Both the position numbers and the translations under genes were made by a program. DNA of 64,000 bases from JBCCJA01 sp039045975 (lineage in GTDB: Bacteria; Planctomycetota; Planctomycetia; Planctomycetales; Planctomycetaceae), in contig JBCCJA010000002.1 of assembly GCA_039045975.1 (NCBI GenBank), positions 1 through 64,000 on the forward strand. The letters are read 5' to 3'. Of this stretch, positions 47,751-56,030 are shown piece after piece (within the stretch, counting starts at the first letter, position 1; every line of letters begins with the position of its first letter). The notes under the pieces were generated by a model. That model worked only from the letters and a program-made list of their open reading frames with translations. It had not been told where the DNA came from and ran no database searches.

Positions 47751-47807
47751 CCATGGTCGTCGAACGGTCTACGCGCGCATCGGTCGTCGTGATACGCCTC
47801 GTCCGCC

Positions 47808-48896
47808 ATGGGCCGTCCGAAACTCGCCGACGCCGACCCGCGTTCGATCTGCGTCCTCAAGCCGAGCGCGCTCGGCGACGTGGTGCAGTCGCTGCCGCTG
47901 CTCGCGCCGCTGAAACGGCGGTTCCCGGCCGCGTCGATCGCGTGGGTCATCCGGGACGATCTGGCCGGGGCGGTCCGCGGGAACCCGCGGATCGATCACG
48001 TGATCGAGTTCCGCCGGCGGTCGGGCGTGGCGGCCTGGCCGACGCTGCTGAACACGCTGCAGGAGGCAGACTTCGACGTCGTGCTCGACCTCCAAGGGCT
48101 GTTGCGGACCGCGGTCATGGGGGCCGTGGCGGCCGCGCCGGTGCGGGTCGGGCTGGAGACGGCCCGTGAGGGCTCGCGGCTGGCGTGCACGGAAATCTTG
48201 CCCGGCACGGGGCGTGACGTGCCCGCCTGGGACCGCTACCTCCGGGTCGCGGACCATCTCGGCGTGCCGCGGGCGTTGCCCGGGGACGGGCCGGCGTTGG
48301 CCCCGACCGCCGCGGCGGTGAACGAGGCGCGGGCCCTGCTGGCGGGGCTGCCGCGTCCGTTGCTCGCGGTCGCGCCGGGGGCGGTGTGGGCGACGAAGAA
48401 ATGGCCGCCGGAGCATTTCGCCGGGGTGCTCGCGAAGGCACGCCGGAAGTTGGGGGCCGGGGCAGTGATCCTCGGGGCCGAGGGCGACGCGGAGATCGGC
48501 CGCCGCATGACGACGATGCTCGGCCGCATGACGCCCGCGGCCCGGGCCTTCCGCGACCTGACGGGGCGGACTTCGCTGCCGGTGCTCGCGGCGATGCTCG
48601 CCGAATGCGACCTCGCGCTGACCAACGATTCGGGCCCGCTGCACATCGCGGCGGCGGTCGGGACGCCCTCCGTCTCGGTCTTCACCTGCACCGACCCGGC
48701 CCGGTCCGGGCCGCCTCCCGGGCCGCACGCGTCGGTGTCGACGGGGCTGTCGTGCGCCGCGTCGTACAAAAAAACGTGCCCGTTCCGGGGCGAGAAGCAT
48801 ATGGCCTGTCACGACGAGATCGCCGCCGCCCGCGTCTTCGCGGTCGTCGCCGATATGCTCGAGTCACGCGACGACGTCGTGCGTCGGGCCGCTTGA
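47808..48896 (+). CDS. Family 9 glycosyltransferase (lipopolysaccharide heptosyltransferase-like)
   Basis: The 362-residue GT-B protein begins ICVLKPSALGDVVQSLPLL, the GT9 signature, followed by VIRDDLAG, VLDLQGLLRTA and, in the second domain, VAPGAVWATKKWPPEHFA and LTNDSGPLHIAAAVGTPSVSVF. It likely adds heptose or a similar sugar to an outer-membrane glycolipid. A cysteine pair (SCAASYKKTCPF) near the end fits the GT9 CC.P type region. ATG at 47808. Convergent with the rhomboid gene, 19 bases apart. Confidence 0.92.
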   Translation: MGRPKLADADPRSICVLKPSALGDVVQSLPLLAPLKRRFPAASIAWVIRDDLAGAVRGNPRIDHVIEFRRRSGVAAWPTLLNTLQEADFDVVLDLQGLLRTAVMGAVAAAPVRVGLETAREGSRLACTEILPGTGRDVPAWDRYLRVADHLGVPRALPGDGPALAPTAAAVNEARALLAGLPRPLLAVAPGAVWATKKWPPEHFAGVLAKARRKLGAGAVILGAEGDAEIGRRMTTMLGRMTPAARAFRDLTGRTSLPVLAAMLAECDLALTNDSGPLHIAAAVGTPSVSVFTCTDPARSGPPPGPHASVSTGLSCAASYKKTCPFRGEKHMACHDEIAAARVFAVVADMLESRDDVVRRAA

Positions 48897-48915
48897 GCCG
48901 CCCGCGGTATGGCCT

Positions 48916-49827
48916 TCAGCGACGGTAGCGTCGACTGGCCTCTTCGAGGTGGGACCGTTCGTCGTCGGTGAGGCTGGCTTCGCCCTCGCGGCTGATCTTC
49001 TCGAGGATCGCGTCGACGCGGTCGGCGAACGGGTCGGCGGGGGCGGACGGTTCATCCTCGAGGCCGACGGACGGCTTGTGGATTTTGAGCCCCGATCGCT
49101 TCGCGGCGACGGCGGTGCGGACGCGGTCGGTCGCGTCTTCGTACTTCTCCGACAGCGTCCAGGCGTAGCGGTAATACAGGAAGCCGAACGACAGCCCGCC
49201 GACGTGGGCGGCGTGCGACGTCCCGGACGGCGGCCATTTGCCGAGCAGTTCGAGCAGCAACGGCAGGAAGTTCGTCACGACGTAGAAGATGAACAGGAAC
49301 CGCAGCTCGATCGGGAACAGGCCGAAGAACAGGTAGATCCGCTCGTACGGGTACGTCATCGCGTAGAACGCGACGACGGCCATGACGACGCCCGAAGCGC
49401 CGATCACGCCGATGTCGGGCTGGCCCATCAGGCGTTGCACGACGACGGCCCCGACGCCGCCGCAGACCGCCGCGACGGCGTAAAACCAGACCGTCTCCCG
49501 CGCCCCCCGCATGTCTTCGACGCGTGTGCCGAACCACCACAGGAACAGCAGATTGAAGAGGATGTGCAGGAAGCCGCCCGTGTCGTGACAGAACGCGTAC
49601 GTCACGAACCGCCAGACCTGGCCGGTCGCGGCGTCGGAGAACGAGAGGTCGAGCCAGTCGGTCGCCCCTCCGCTGCCAGGCGCGGCCGAGCGGTACGACG
49701 CCATCGTGACCAACTGAAGCAGCCACACGGCGCCGCAGGCGGCCATGAAGCCGCGGGTAATCGGATGCGTCGAGAACAGGCCGGGCCGCGGGCCGTCGCC
49801 GTAGTAGTCGCGGTCGTAAATGCCCAT
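48916..49827 (-). CDS. Rhomboid family intramembrane serine protease with C-terminal tail domain
   Basis: The 303-residue protein has about six membrane helices with rhomboid hallmarks: HILFNLLFLWWFG, catalytic Ser in GASGVVM, and catalytic His in HAAHVGGLSFG. A cytoplasmic tail follows with a conserved helical motif (RVDAILEKISREGEASLTDDER) resembling the DUF6576-type tail of related rhomboids; the same motif ends the M50-like protein at 54843. Start: ATG at 49827 (MGIYDRDYY) with GGAAG upstream; the frame extends to 49929 but the extra residues look like spacer. Confidence 0.92.
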   Translation of the reverse strand: MGIYDRDYYGDGPRPGLFSTHPITRGFMAACGAVWLLQLVTMASYRSAAPGSGGATDWLDLSFSDAATGQVWRFVTYAFCHDTGGFLHILFNLLFLWWFGTRVEDMRGARETVWFYAVAAVCGGVGAVVVQRLMGQPDIGVIGASGVVMAVVAFYAMTYPYERIYLFFGLFPIELRFLFIFYVVTNFLPLLLELLGKWPPSGTSHAAHVGGLSFGFLYYRYAWTLSEKYEDATDRVRTAVAAKRSGLKIHKPSVGLEDEPSAPADPFADRVDAILEKISREGEASLTDDERSHLEEASRRYRR

Positions 49828-49867
49828 CGTCGCCGACTTCCGGTCCGGCCCGTCGGGGGCGGGGCTG

Positions 49868-50770
49868 TCAGTCCCCGCGGGCGACGCGCGAGCCGGCCGC
49901 GTCGGTCCGTCGTCTGGCGAGGTCGGCATTTTCGGCCAACGTCGCCGTCAGCGTAGCATAGGCGGCGGCGACGTCATCCCGTAGTTGCCTGAGACGCGCG
50001 AGGGCGGCGTCCCGGTCGGCCGTCTCGGCGGCGATGGCGGCGACGAGCCCGTCGGTCACCTCCGGGCGGCCCTCGATCGGGCGGGCGTCGGGGTCGCCTT
50101 CGAGCTTCCGCAGCGTCGCGTCGAGCTGGTCGCGGGCCTGGCGCACGGCCCGCTCCTGGCGGGCGAACGTCGACGTCCGGGCCTGGAGCGTGACTTTCGC
50201 CTCGTCGAGCCGGTTCCGCAGCCGCGTCACCTCGGTCGGCGCGACCGACGGGACCGACTCCCACAACCGCCACGGCCCGCCCGGCCAGGCCTCGATCGCT
50301 TCTTCGGAGATCGGGAACACCGGTTCGAGCAGCGAGCGGGTCTGTCGCGATTCGACGAGCCGGTAAGGGCCGACGAACACGCTTTTGCCGGGCCCGCCGA
50401 CGAAGGCATAAAAGACGGGATCGGCCTGTCGTTCCGGGTCGTCGACGCCGAAGCCGACGTCGGTCCCGATATCGATCGCGATCTCGCCGTCGTCCCCGAT
50501 CGCGACGTCGCCCTTGCCGACGACGACAGGGCGGTGCCACAGCGTCTCGACCGCCGCCGACCGACGTCGCTCGGCGGTCGCCTGCCCGCGGACGTCGGCG
50601 AGCTTTGCCTCGCGAGACTCGACGGCGGTTACGGCCTGTTCGTACGCCTTCTGGCGTTCGTTGCGGACGTGGAGCAGCTTCGCGACGAGCAGGGTCGCGG
50701 CCGTCCCGGCCAGGAAAGTCAAGACGAGGAAAATTTTGCCGACGAGATGCACGGAGTCGTCCCGGAACAC
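49868..50770 (-). CDS. Membrane-anchored coiled-coil protein of unknown function
   Basis: The 300-residue protein has one N-terminal membrane helix (about 9-31), a coiled coil (about 32-72), a beta-rich middle (DVAIGDDGEIAIDIGTDVGF, YAFVGGPGKSVFVGPYRLV), and a long C-terminal coiled coil (about 180-290). I recognise the layout as common in planctomycetes but no function. GTG at 50770; another GTG at 50752 is possible. Upstream of the rhomboid gene by about 40 bases, so probably co-transcribed. Confidence 0.7.
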   Translation of the reverse strand: MFRDDSVHLVGKIFLVLTFLAGTAATLLVAKLLHVRNERQKAYEQAVTAVESREAKLADVRGQATAERRRSAAVETLWHRPVVVGKGDVAIGDDGEIAIDIGTDVGFGVDDPERQADPVFYAFVGGPGKSVFVGPYRLVESRQTRSLLEPVFPISEEAIEAWPGGPWRLWESVPSVAPTEVTRLRNRLDEAKVTLQARTSTFARQERAVRQARDQLDATLRKLEGDPDARPIEGRPEVTDGLVAAIAAETADRDAALARLRQLRDDVAAAYATLTATLAENADLARRRTDAAGSRVARGD

Positions 50771-51012
50771 GGCCTGAGCAGACCCTCGGAATACAACCGA
50801 CGCCCGCGGTCACGGTCAAGACGGGCGGCGGCCGCGGCGGGACGCGGACGGGACGGACGCGTCGTTCTTTCCGGATGTGCCGGCGGCGCGGGGATCGACC
50901 GCCGGCCGCCCTTGGGACGTCGGGGCCGGGCCGGTATCTTTTCGCCGACACCCCGCGGCGGTCCTTTACGCGGGGCGACGTCGTCCGCTCTGTCTCGCGC
51001 GAGCCGAAGCCC

Positions 51013-51456
51013 GTGTCTTCCGTCGTCGAGCCGTTTTCGATCACGCGGGCCGAGCTGCCCGACGGCGGTAACCTCTGCGAGTACTGCACCGCGAAGTGCT
51101 GTCGCTACTTCGCCCTGCCGATCGACACGCCGAAAACGTGGCGGGAGTTCGACTTCATCCGCTGGTACATGATCCACGGCCGCGTGTCGGTTTTCGTCGA
51201 CGACGGGGCGTGGTTCGTGATGGTGCACGCCGACTGCCGGCACCTGCAGAGCGACCACCGCTGCGGGATTTATGAGACGCGTCCCGAGATCTGTCGCGAG
51301 TACACGACCGCGGGCTGTGAATACGACCCCGACGGGGCCCACGACCGGCTGTTCGAGACGCCCGACCAGATCTGGGAATACGCCGAGGCGATCCTCGGCA
51401 CGCGGGAGCGGACGCGTGCGCGGGAGACGCTGGGCCTGCCCGTGATCGCGGTCTGA
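51013..51456 (+). CDS. YkgJ-type cysteine-cluster protein
   Basis: The 147-residue protein has a Cys pattern C-x2-C-x3-CC (CEYCTAKCCRYF near residue 22), then CRHLQSDHRCGIYETRPEICREY and a further GCEY, the metal-chelating cluster of the YkgJ family (zinc or iron-sulfur). Function is unknown beyond metal binding. GTG at 51013 was chosen; no ATG is available in frame. Divergent from the coiled-coil gene; the 240 bases between show no gene. Confidence 0.8.
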   Translation: MSSVVEPFSITRAELPDGGNLCEYCTAKCCRYFALPIDTPKTWREFDFIRWYMIHGRVSVFVDDGAWFVMVHADCRHLQSDHRCGIYETRPEICREYTTAGCEYDPDGAHDRLFETPDQIWEYAEAILGTRERTRARETLGLPVIAV

Positions 51457-51469
51457 GTCTCTACGCCGG

Positions 51470-51495
51470 CGCGCTCCCTACCGGGACCGGCTAAA
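51470..51495. repeat. 26-bp dispersed repeat upstream of hisS
   Basis: Exact reverse complement of 19211-19236 within rarA. Here it lies 13 bases after the cysteine-cluster gene. With GCCGG just before it and CCGGC inside it can form a stem followed by TAAACGG and seven T, so it may also function as the terminator of that gene. Confidence 0.9.
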
Positions 51496-51505
51496 CGGTT
51501 TTTTT

Positions 51506-51560
51506 CTGTTCCCTGTTCGCCGTTCCCTGTTCCCTCTTTCGCCGTTCCCTGTTCCCTCCC
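51506..51560. repeat. Tandem polypyrimidine repeat directly before hisS
   Basis: An 18-base unit CGCCGTTCCCTGTTCCCT occurs at 51518-51535 and 51540-51557 (22-base period), preceded by a partial copy. It runs to the hisS ATG and replaces any ribosome binding site with pyrimidines. Confidence 0.88.
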
Positions 51561-52901
51561 ATGCCCGAGCTGATCCGCCCCGACACGCTGAAAGGCTTCC
51601 GCGACGTCCCGCCCGGGCCGGCCCTCGCCCGCGAGGAGATGATCGCCGCCGCGAAGGCGGTCTTCCGCGACTTCGGCTTCGCGCCGATCGAGACGCCGGC
51701 GCTCGAGTACGCCGAGGTGTTGCTCGGGAAGGGCGGCGAGGAGTCGGACCGCCAGACGTTCCGCTTCACCGACCAGGGCGGCCGCGACGTCGCGATGCGG
51801 TTCGACCTCACCGTGCCGTTCGCCCGCTTCGCGGCGAAGCATCACCCGCAGATCGGGCTGCCGTTCCGCCGCTATCAGGTCGGCACGGTCTGGCGGGGCG
51901 AGCGGCCGCAGAAGGGCCGCTACCGCGAGTTCACGCAGTGCGACTTCGACACGATCGGCATCGACTCGGTCGCGGCTGACGCGGAAACACTTCTCGTCAT
52001 CGACGCGCTGCTGCGTCGGCTCGGGGTCGAAAAGTTTTCGGTGCGGCTGAACAGCCGCGGGCTGCTCAACGGGCTGCTGGCGAACCTCGGCCTCGAAGGG
52101 CGGGCCGCGGCGACGCTGCGTGTGCTCGACAAGCTCGCCAAGGCGGGACGGGAGGCGGTGCTGCGGGAGTTGACCGACGACGTCGTCGGCTCGGCCGATG
52201 TCGCCGAACAGGTACTGGCGATCGCCGAGATCGCCGGGCCGGCGGGCGAAGTGCTCCCGCTGTTGGCCGAGAAAGCGGGCGACGAGCCGCGGGCGGCGGC
52301 GGCGATCGGGCGGCTGTCCGAGATCGTCGACGTCGCGACGGCGGCCGGCGTGTCCCCGGCACGGATGTGCCTCGACGCGTCGATCGCGCGGGGGCTCGAT
52401 TACTACACCGGCGTGATCTACGAGACGTTCCTCGACGACCTGCCGTCGATCGGAAGCGTTTGCTCCGGCGGCCGCTACGACGACCTGGCCGGGCTGTTCA
52501 CGAAGCAGCCCCTGCCCGGCGTCGGCGCGAGCCTCGGGCTCGACCGGCTGTTGGCCGCCTGGGAGGAACTCGGCCGGACTTTCGAGAAGGCGACGCCGGC
52601 CGACGTGTTGATGACGGTGTTCGATGACGCCCGGCTGGCCGACTACGCCGCCGCGGCGAACCGGCTGCGGGGGGCCGGAATCGCCGTCGAGGTCTTCCCC
52701 GACGGCCGCGGCCTCGGTAAACAGCTAAAATACGCGAACGCGAAAAAATTCACGTTGGCGGTCGTCGCCGGGCCCGACGAACTTGCGGCGGGCCGGTGGG
52801 CCGTCAAGACGCTCGAGACGGGGGATCAGGCCGATGTCGCCGACGCCGACCTCGTCGCCGCCGTCCGCGAACGCCTCGACCGCCGTCGACCGGGGGCGTG
52901 A
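51561..52901 (+). CDS. hisS: Histidyl-tRNA synthetase
   Basis: The 446-residue class II synthetase has motif 1 and 2 regions (RFTDQGGRDVAMRFDLTVPFARF, TVWRGERPQKGRYREFTQCDFD), the histidine-binding ARGLDYYTGVIYE near residue 275 and motif 3 GVGASLGLDRL, then an anticodon-binding domain. ATG at 51561 is the family-like start (MPELIRPDTLKGFRD) although the region upstream is a pyrimidine tandem repeat without a ribosome site. Its 3' end overlaps the next gene by 68 bases. Confidence 0.95.
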   Translation: MPELIRPDTLKGFRDVPPGPALAREEMIAAAKAVFRDFGFAPIETPALEYAEVLLGKGGEESDRQTFRFTDQGGRDVAMRFDLTVPFARFAAKHHPQIGLPFRRYQVGTVWRGERPQKGRYREFTQCDFDTIGIDSVAADAETLLVIDALLRRLGVEKFSVRLNSRGLLNGLLANLGLEGRAAATLRVLDKLAKAGREAVLRELTDDVVGSADVAEQVLAIAEIAGPAGEVLPLLAEKAGDEPRAAAAIGRLSEIVDVATAAGVSPARMCLDASIARGLDYYTGVIYETFLDDLPSIGSVCSGGRYDDLAGLFTKQPLPGVGASLGLDRLLAAWEELGRTFEKATPADVLMTVFDDARLADYAAAANRLRGAGIAVEVFPDGRGLGKQLKYANAKKFTLAVVAGPDELAAGRWAVKTLETGDQADVADADLVAAVRERLDRRRPGA

Positions 52902-53454
52902 TTACGCCGAGGCCTTCTGTGCCTATCTGGACGCGGCCGGCTGCGACTGGCGGGCGACCGATTTCGGCCGGCCCGCCGCCGTCGGCCCCGAACGGCTCAA
53001 ATCGCTCGACTTCGTCGTCCGCGACCACGCGGGCGGGAATCTGCTGGTCGAATTGAAGGGCCGCCGCGACCCGTCGGCGGGCGGCCGTCGCTTCGAGAAC
53101 TGGGCGACGGCCGGCGACCTGACCGGGCTGCTCGACTGGGAACGGCTGCTCGGGCCGCCGGCGCGGGCGGTGCTCGTGTTCGCGTATCGGCTCGACGGGG
53201 TCGCGGGCGGCCACGACGCGGCGGCCTACGACCGGACGGGCCGTTTCGCGTTCTACGGCGTCGGCCCGCTCGACTATTTGCTCGTCGCGAGACGCCGCTC
53301 GCCGCGGTGGCAGACGTGGTCGGCGTCGGCGTCCGACTTCGCGTCGGTGAGGCGGCCCTTCGCCGATTGGCTCGACGGACGCGGGTCCGCGTTGGACACT
53401 GGTGAGGGTTCGGATATCGAGAGGGACGGCCGCCGTGTGTGCGTCGCTTCGTAG
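52834..53454 (+). CDS. HYExAFE-like planctomycete protein
   Basis: The 206-residue protein has DYAEAFCAYLDAAGCDW near residues 23-39, a variant of the HYExAFE motif of a planctomycete family, followed by a nuclease-like alpha/beta core: LDFVVRD, LLVELKGRRDP (an E-x-K pair resembling PD-(D/E)xK folds), then YGVGPLDYLL. Nuclease relationship is inference. ATG at 52834 with AGG upstream lies inside hisS; if translation starts later the overlap shrinks. No function is known to me. Confidence 0.7.
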   Translation: MSPTPTSSPPSANASTAVDRGRDYAEAFCAYLDAAGCDWRATDFGRPAAVGPERLKSLDFVVRDHAGGNLLVELKGRRDPSAGGRRFENWATAGDLTGLLDWERLLGPPARAVLVFAYRLDGVAGGHDAAAYDRTGRFAFYGVGPLDYLLVARRRSPRWQTWSASASDFASVRRPFADWLDGRGSALDTGEGSDIERDGRRVCVAS

Positions 53455-53644
53455 ACTCCGCCTGTCGTCGCGGGCCGCCGTGGCGGCGTGCGCCTGGCTC
53501 GTGGCGACGACGGCCGCGTTCGGCCAGAACGCCGAGCCGTCCCCCGGCGGGGGCGGCAACACGCCGCTGGTCGAGACGTTCATCGTCGTCGCGCTCGCCG
53601 GCGGGTGCCTGTACGCGGTCTGTCGCGGCTCGCGTAAATTGTGA
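53435..53644 (+). CDS. Small membrane protein with signal-like N-terminus
   Basis: A 69-residue protein: basic N-terminus, hydrophobic AAVAACAWLVATTAAFGQ as signal peptide or first helix, Gly/Pro-rich spacer, then a second helix (ETFIVVALAGGCLYAVC) and a short basic end. GTG at 53435 follows GAGAGGGA at good spacing; GTG at 53402 is also in frame. It overlaps the previous gene and its TGA overlaps the ketosynthase GTG (GTGA). Function unknown. Confidence 0.65.
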   Translation: MCASLRRLRLSSRAAVAACAWLVATTAAFGQNAEPSPGGGGNTPLVETFIVVALAGGCLYAVCRGSRKL

Positions 53645-54855
53645 GCCGCAGTCCCCGCCGGCGCGATCCGGTGGCCGTTACGGCCGTCGGCGTCTGCTCC
53701 CCGCTCGGCGTCGACGCCGACGAAACGTGGCGACATCTGCTGGCGGGCGAGACGCACGGCTTCCGTCTCGCACACTGGCCTGACGGCGGAGACCCGGGCT
53801 GGCCCGACGTCGCCGGGTTTCGGGCCGCCGCGGTCGACGACACCGCCCTCGCGCGGATCACCGGGCCCGGTGGGGCGTCCGTGACGCGGGCGTCGCGGTT
53901 GACCCTCGCCGCCGCCGTCGACGCGTGGCCGGGCGGGTTGCCGCGTGGGCTCGACCGCGACCGCGTCGGCGTCGTCTTCGGAGCCAGTAAGCCCGACCTC
54001 GCGGCGCTCGCGGCCGCGGGCCTCGCGGCCTGGCCGGCGGCGCCGGCGTCGCTGCTGGCCGCCGAATTCGGTCTGGCCGGGCCCTGCTCGGCGCCGGCGG
54101 CGGCCTGTGCAAGCGGCGTCGTCGCCTGTCTCCGCGGGGCCGACCTGATCGCCGAGGGGGTCTGCGACGCGGTCCTCGTCGGCGCGGTCGACGCGTCGAT
54201 CCATCCGGCCGTCCTCGCGTCGTTCGCGCGGCTCGGCGTGACGAGCCGGGAGCGTGCCGGTCGGCCGGCCGGCGTGCGTCCGCTCGACGTCACACGTGAC
54301 GGTTTCCTCGTCGGCGAGGGAGCGGCGGTGCTCGTGCTGGAAGCGGAATCGTCAGCTTGTGCGCGGTCCGCGGAGCCGCTGGCGTGGCTGCTCGGGGGCG
54401 CGTCGTTGTCGGGGGCCGGCGACCTTGTCCGGCTCGACCGTTCGGCCGGCACGCTGACGCGGGTGCTGTCGGCGGCGGTCTCGGACGCGGGCCTGACTCC
54501 CGGGCTGATCGATCTTGTCGGCCTGCACGCGACCGCCACCGTCGACAACGACCGTGTCGAGTCCGAGGCGTGCCGGTCCGTCTTCGGGCGGACGCCGCCG
54601 GTGTGCGCCCAGAAGGGGGCCCTTGGCCACCTGCTCGGGGCGTCGTCGGCGGTCGAGTCGGCGTTGCTCGTGCGTGCCCTGGCCGCAGGCCGCGTGCCGC
54701 CGACGGCCGGCACCGGGCGGCCCGACCCTGAACTCGGGCTGACGATCGCGTCGACACGCGGTAACCCGCCGGCCGAACGCGTACTCAAAATCTCCGCCGG
54801 ATTCGGCGGCGTGTTCGCGGCCGCGGTTTGGGGCCGCGGTGGTCAGGAGCGGTAG
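53641..54855 (+). CDS. Beta-ketoacyl synthase (KAS I/II type)
   Basis: The 404-residue thiolase-fold enzyme has the catalytic Cys in PAAACASGVV near residue 159, the first His in LHATATVDND (HGTGTxxND in typical FabF), and the second in KGALGHLLGASS. The Cys-His-His triad is therefore intact and condensation activity is likely, but the altered loop and short length set it apart from housekeeping FabF; it resembles the synthases of secondary lipid pathways. GTG start overlaps the upstream small gene. Convergent with the M50-like gene, overlapping its 3' end by 13 bases. Confidence 0.85.
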   Translation: MSRSPRRRDPVAVTAVGVCSPLGVDADETWRHLLAGETHGFRLAHWPDGGDPGWPDVAGFRAAAVDDTALARITGPGGASVTRASRLTLAAAVDAWPGGLPRGLDRDRVGVVFGASKPDLAALAAAGLAAWPAAPASLLAAEFGLAGPCSAPAAACASGVVACLRGADLIAEGVCDAVLVGAVDASIHPAVLASFARLGVTSRERAGRPAGVRPLDVTRDGFLVGEGAAVLVLEAESSACARSAEPLAWLLGGASLSGAGDLVRLDRSAGTLTRVLSAAVSDAGLTPGLIDLVGLHATATVDNDRVESEACRSVFGRTPPVCAQKGALGHLLGASSAVESALLVRALAAGRVPPTAGTGRPDPELGLTIASTRGNPPAERVLKISAGFGGVFAAAVWGRGGQER

Positions 54856-55808
54856 CGGCTCGACGACCGCTTCAAAAAACGACGCTCGGCGGCAGAGAGG
54901 CTGTCGAGCCCGTCTCGGTGGACCTTTTCGAGCAGGCCGTCGAGCCGGACGTCGTCTTCGGCGTCGCGGGCGGCCGCGTTCTCGGCCTTCCGACGTCGGC
55001 GGCGGGCCCACCAGTTCTCCCGCGTCTCGCCCGCCGTAGCGAGAGCGGTCGTGGCGAAGGCACCTGCCGGCTGCAAGTCGGCCGGGTCGACCTCGATGGC
55101 GTCTCGTCGCGGTCGGGCGATCGGAGTCCGGCCGACCGCGACCGCGGCCGTACCGGCCAGTGTCAGCCAGGCGTTTCCGCAGGCGACCCCGATCCAGGCG
55201 AGGCAGACCCCGGTGACGACGCCGAGCCTCGCGACGGCGTTCGACGCGACGCGGGTTCCGAATCGTCTCGAAATCGCCGACTCGGCCGCACGTCCGGCGG
55301 CGAAAGGCGGCACGGGGACGGCGGCCAGGGCCGCCTGAACGAGGTTGGCGTGCAGCGTCAGCAGTGCGAATGAATGAACGACGCCGCCGTCGTCCCGCGG
55401 GAAGGCGAACGGGTTTCCTGCCGCCACGAGCATCGCCGTCGAACCTTCGGCGACCGCGGCGACGCACGCGCACGCGGCGATCGCGTTACCGACAAGCCCG
55501 GCGACCGCCGATCCGACCGCCCCGTCCTCTGCAGACGCCGACGAGATCCGTCGCAAGGCCGGGCCACACGGTGCGAGGTCGATCGTCACGTGCCGTCGGG
55601 TGATCGTCGCCCAGATCAGGGTGGCGAACGCGTGGGCGACGGAGGCCGTCAGGAACGCCGCCGTAACTAGTCCTGCTACGGCGAAGCTCGATTCCGCGAC
55701 CGCAACGGCCAAAAACAGCGGGAAGAAAAGCAGCGAGGCCCGGAAGACCGGTCGGCCGCCGGAGCGTGCCGTCGCGCAGCGGTCCGGAAATTCTTCGCGG
55801 AAGTTCAT
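54843..55808 (-). CDS. M50-like membrane protein without the zinc motif
   Basis: The 321-residue protein has several membrane helices and the spacing of a site-2 protease: VAHAFATLIWATITRRHVTIDLAPCG where HExxH and its following segment would be, and HANLVQAALAAVPVPPFAAGR where NxxPxxxxDGG would be. The metal ligands are missing (HAFAT, PPFAAGR), so it is probably inactive. The C-terminal 35 residues (LDGLLEKVHRDGLDSLSAAER) match the tail of the rhomboid at 48916. ATG at 55808; GTG at 55883 would add 25 residues. Confidence 0.65.
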   Translation of the reverse strand: MNFREEFPDRCATARSGGRPVFRASLLFFPLFLAVAVAESSFAVAGLVTAAFLTASVAHAFATLIWATITRRHVTIDLAPCGPALRRISSASAEDGAVGSAVAGLVGNAIAACACVAAVAEGSTAMLVAAGNPFAFPRDDGGVVHSFALLTLHANLVQAALAAVPVPPFAAGRAAESAISRRFGTRVASNAVARLGVVTGVCLAWIGVACGNAWLTLAGTAAVAVGRTPIARPRRDAIEVDPADLQPAGAFATTALATAGETRENWWARRRRRKAENAAARDAEDDVRLDGLLEKVHRDGLDSLSAAERRFLKRSSSRYRS

Positions 55809-56030
55809 GCCGCCGGTCCCGTTCGTTGCAGAAAAATAGTCGGGGATTTCGCCCGCGAACAGCCTCGGTCTTCGGCCGGACACGGTGACGAGGCCGGCGT
55901 CGGGTGGCGGCGGGCGGGCCGTCTCGTTGTCCTAAACTGACGGTGTCAGTTCGGGCCCTGCGACTCCCGACCGCGTCCCCGCGTCTGATGATCGAGTATC
56001 CGCTCCCACGTCGGTCCGAGTTTTCCGCCC

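Noticed and set aside
51506..51560. CRISPR array before hisS
   Set aside because: Units are adjacent, pyrimidine-only and too short, without unique spacers or cas genes.
53641..54855. Taking the ketosynthase as the missing OleA
   Set aside because: It has Cys-His-His of the KAS I/II type; OleA is thiolase/KAS III-like with Cys-His-Asn.
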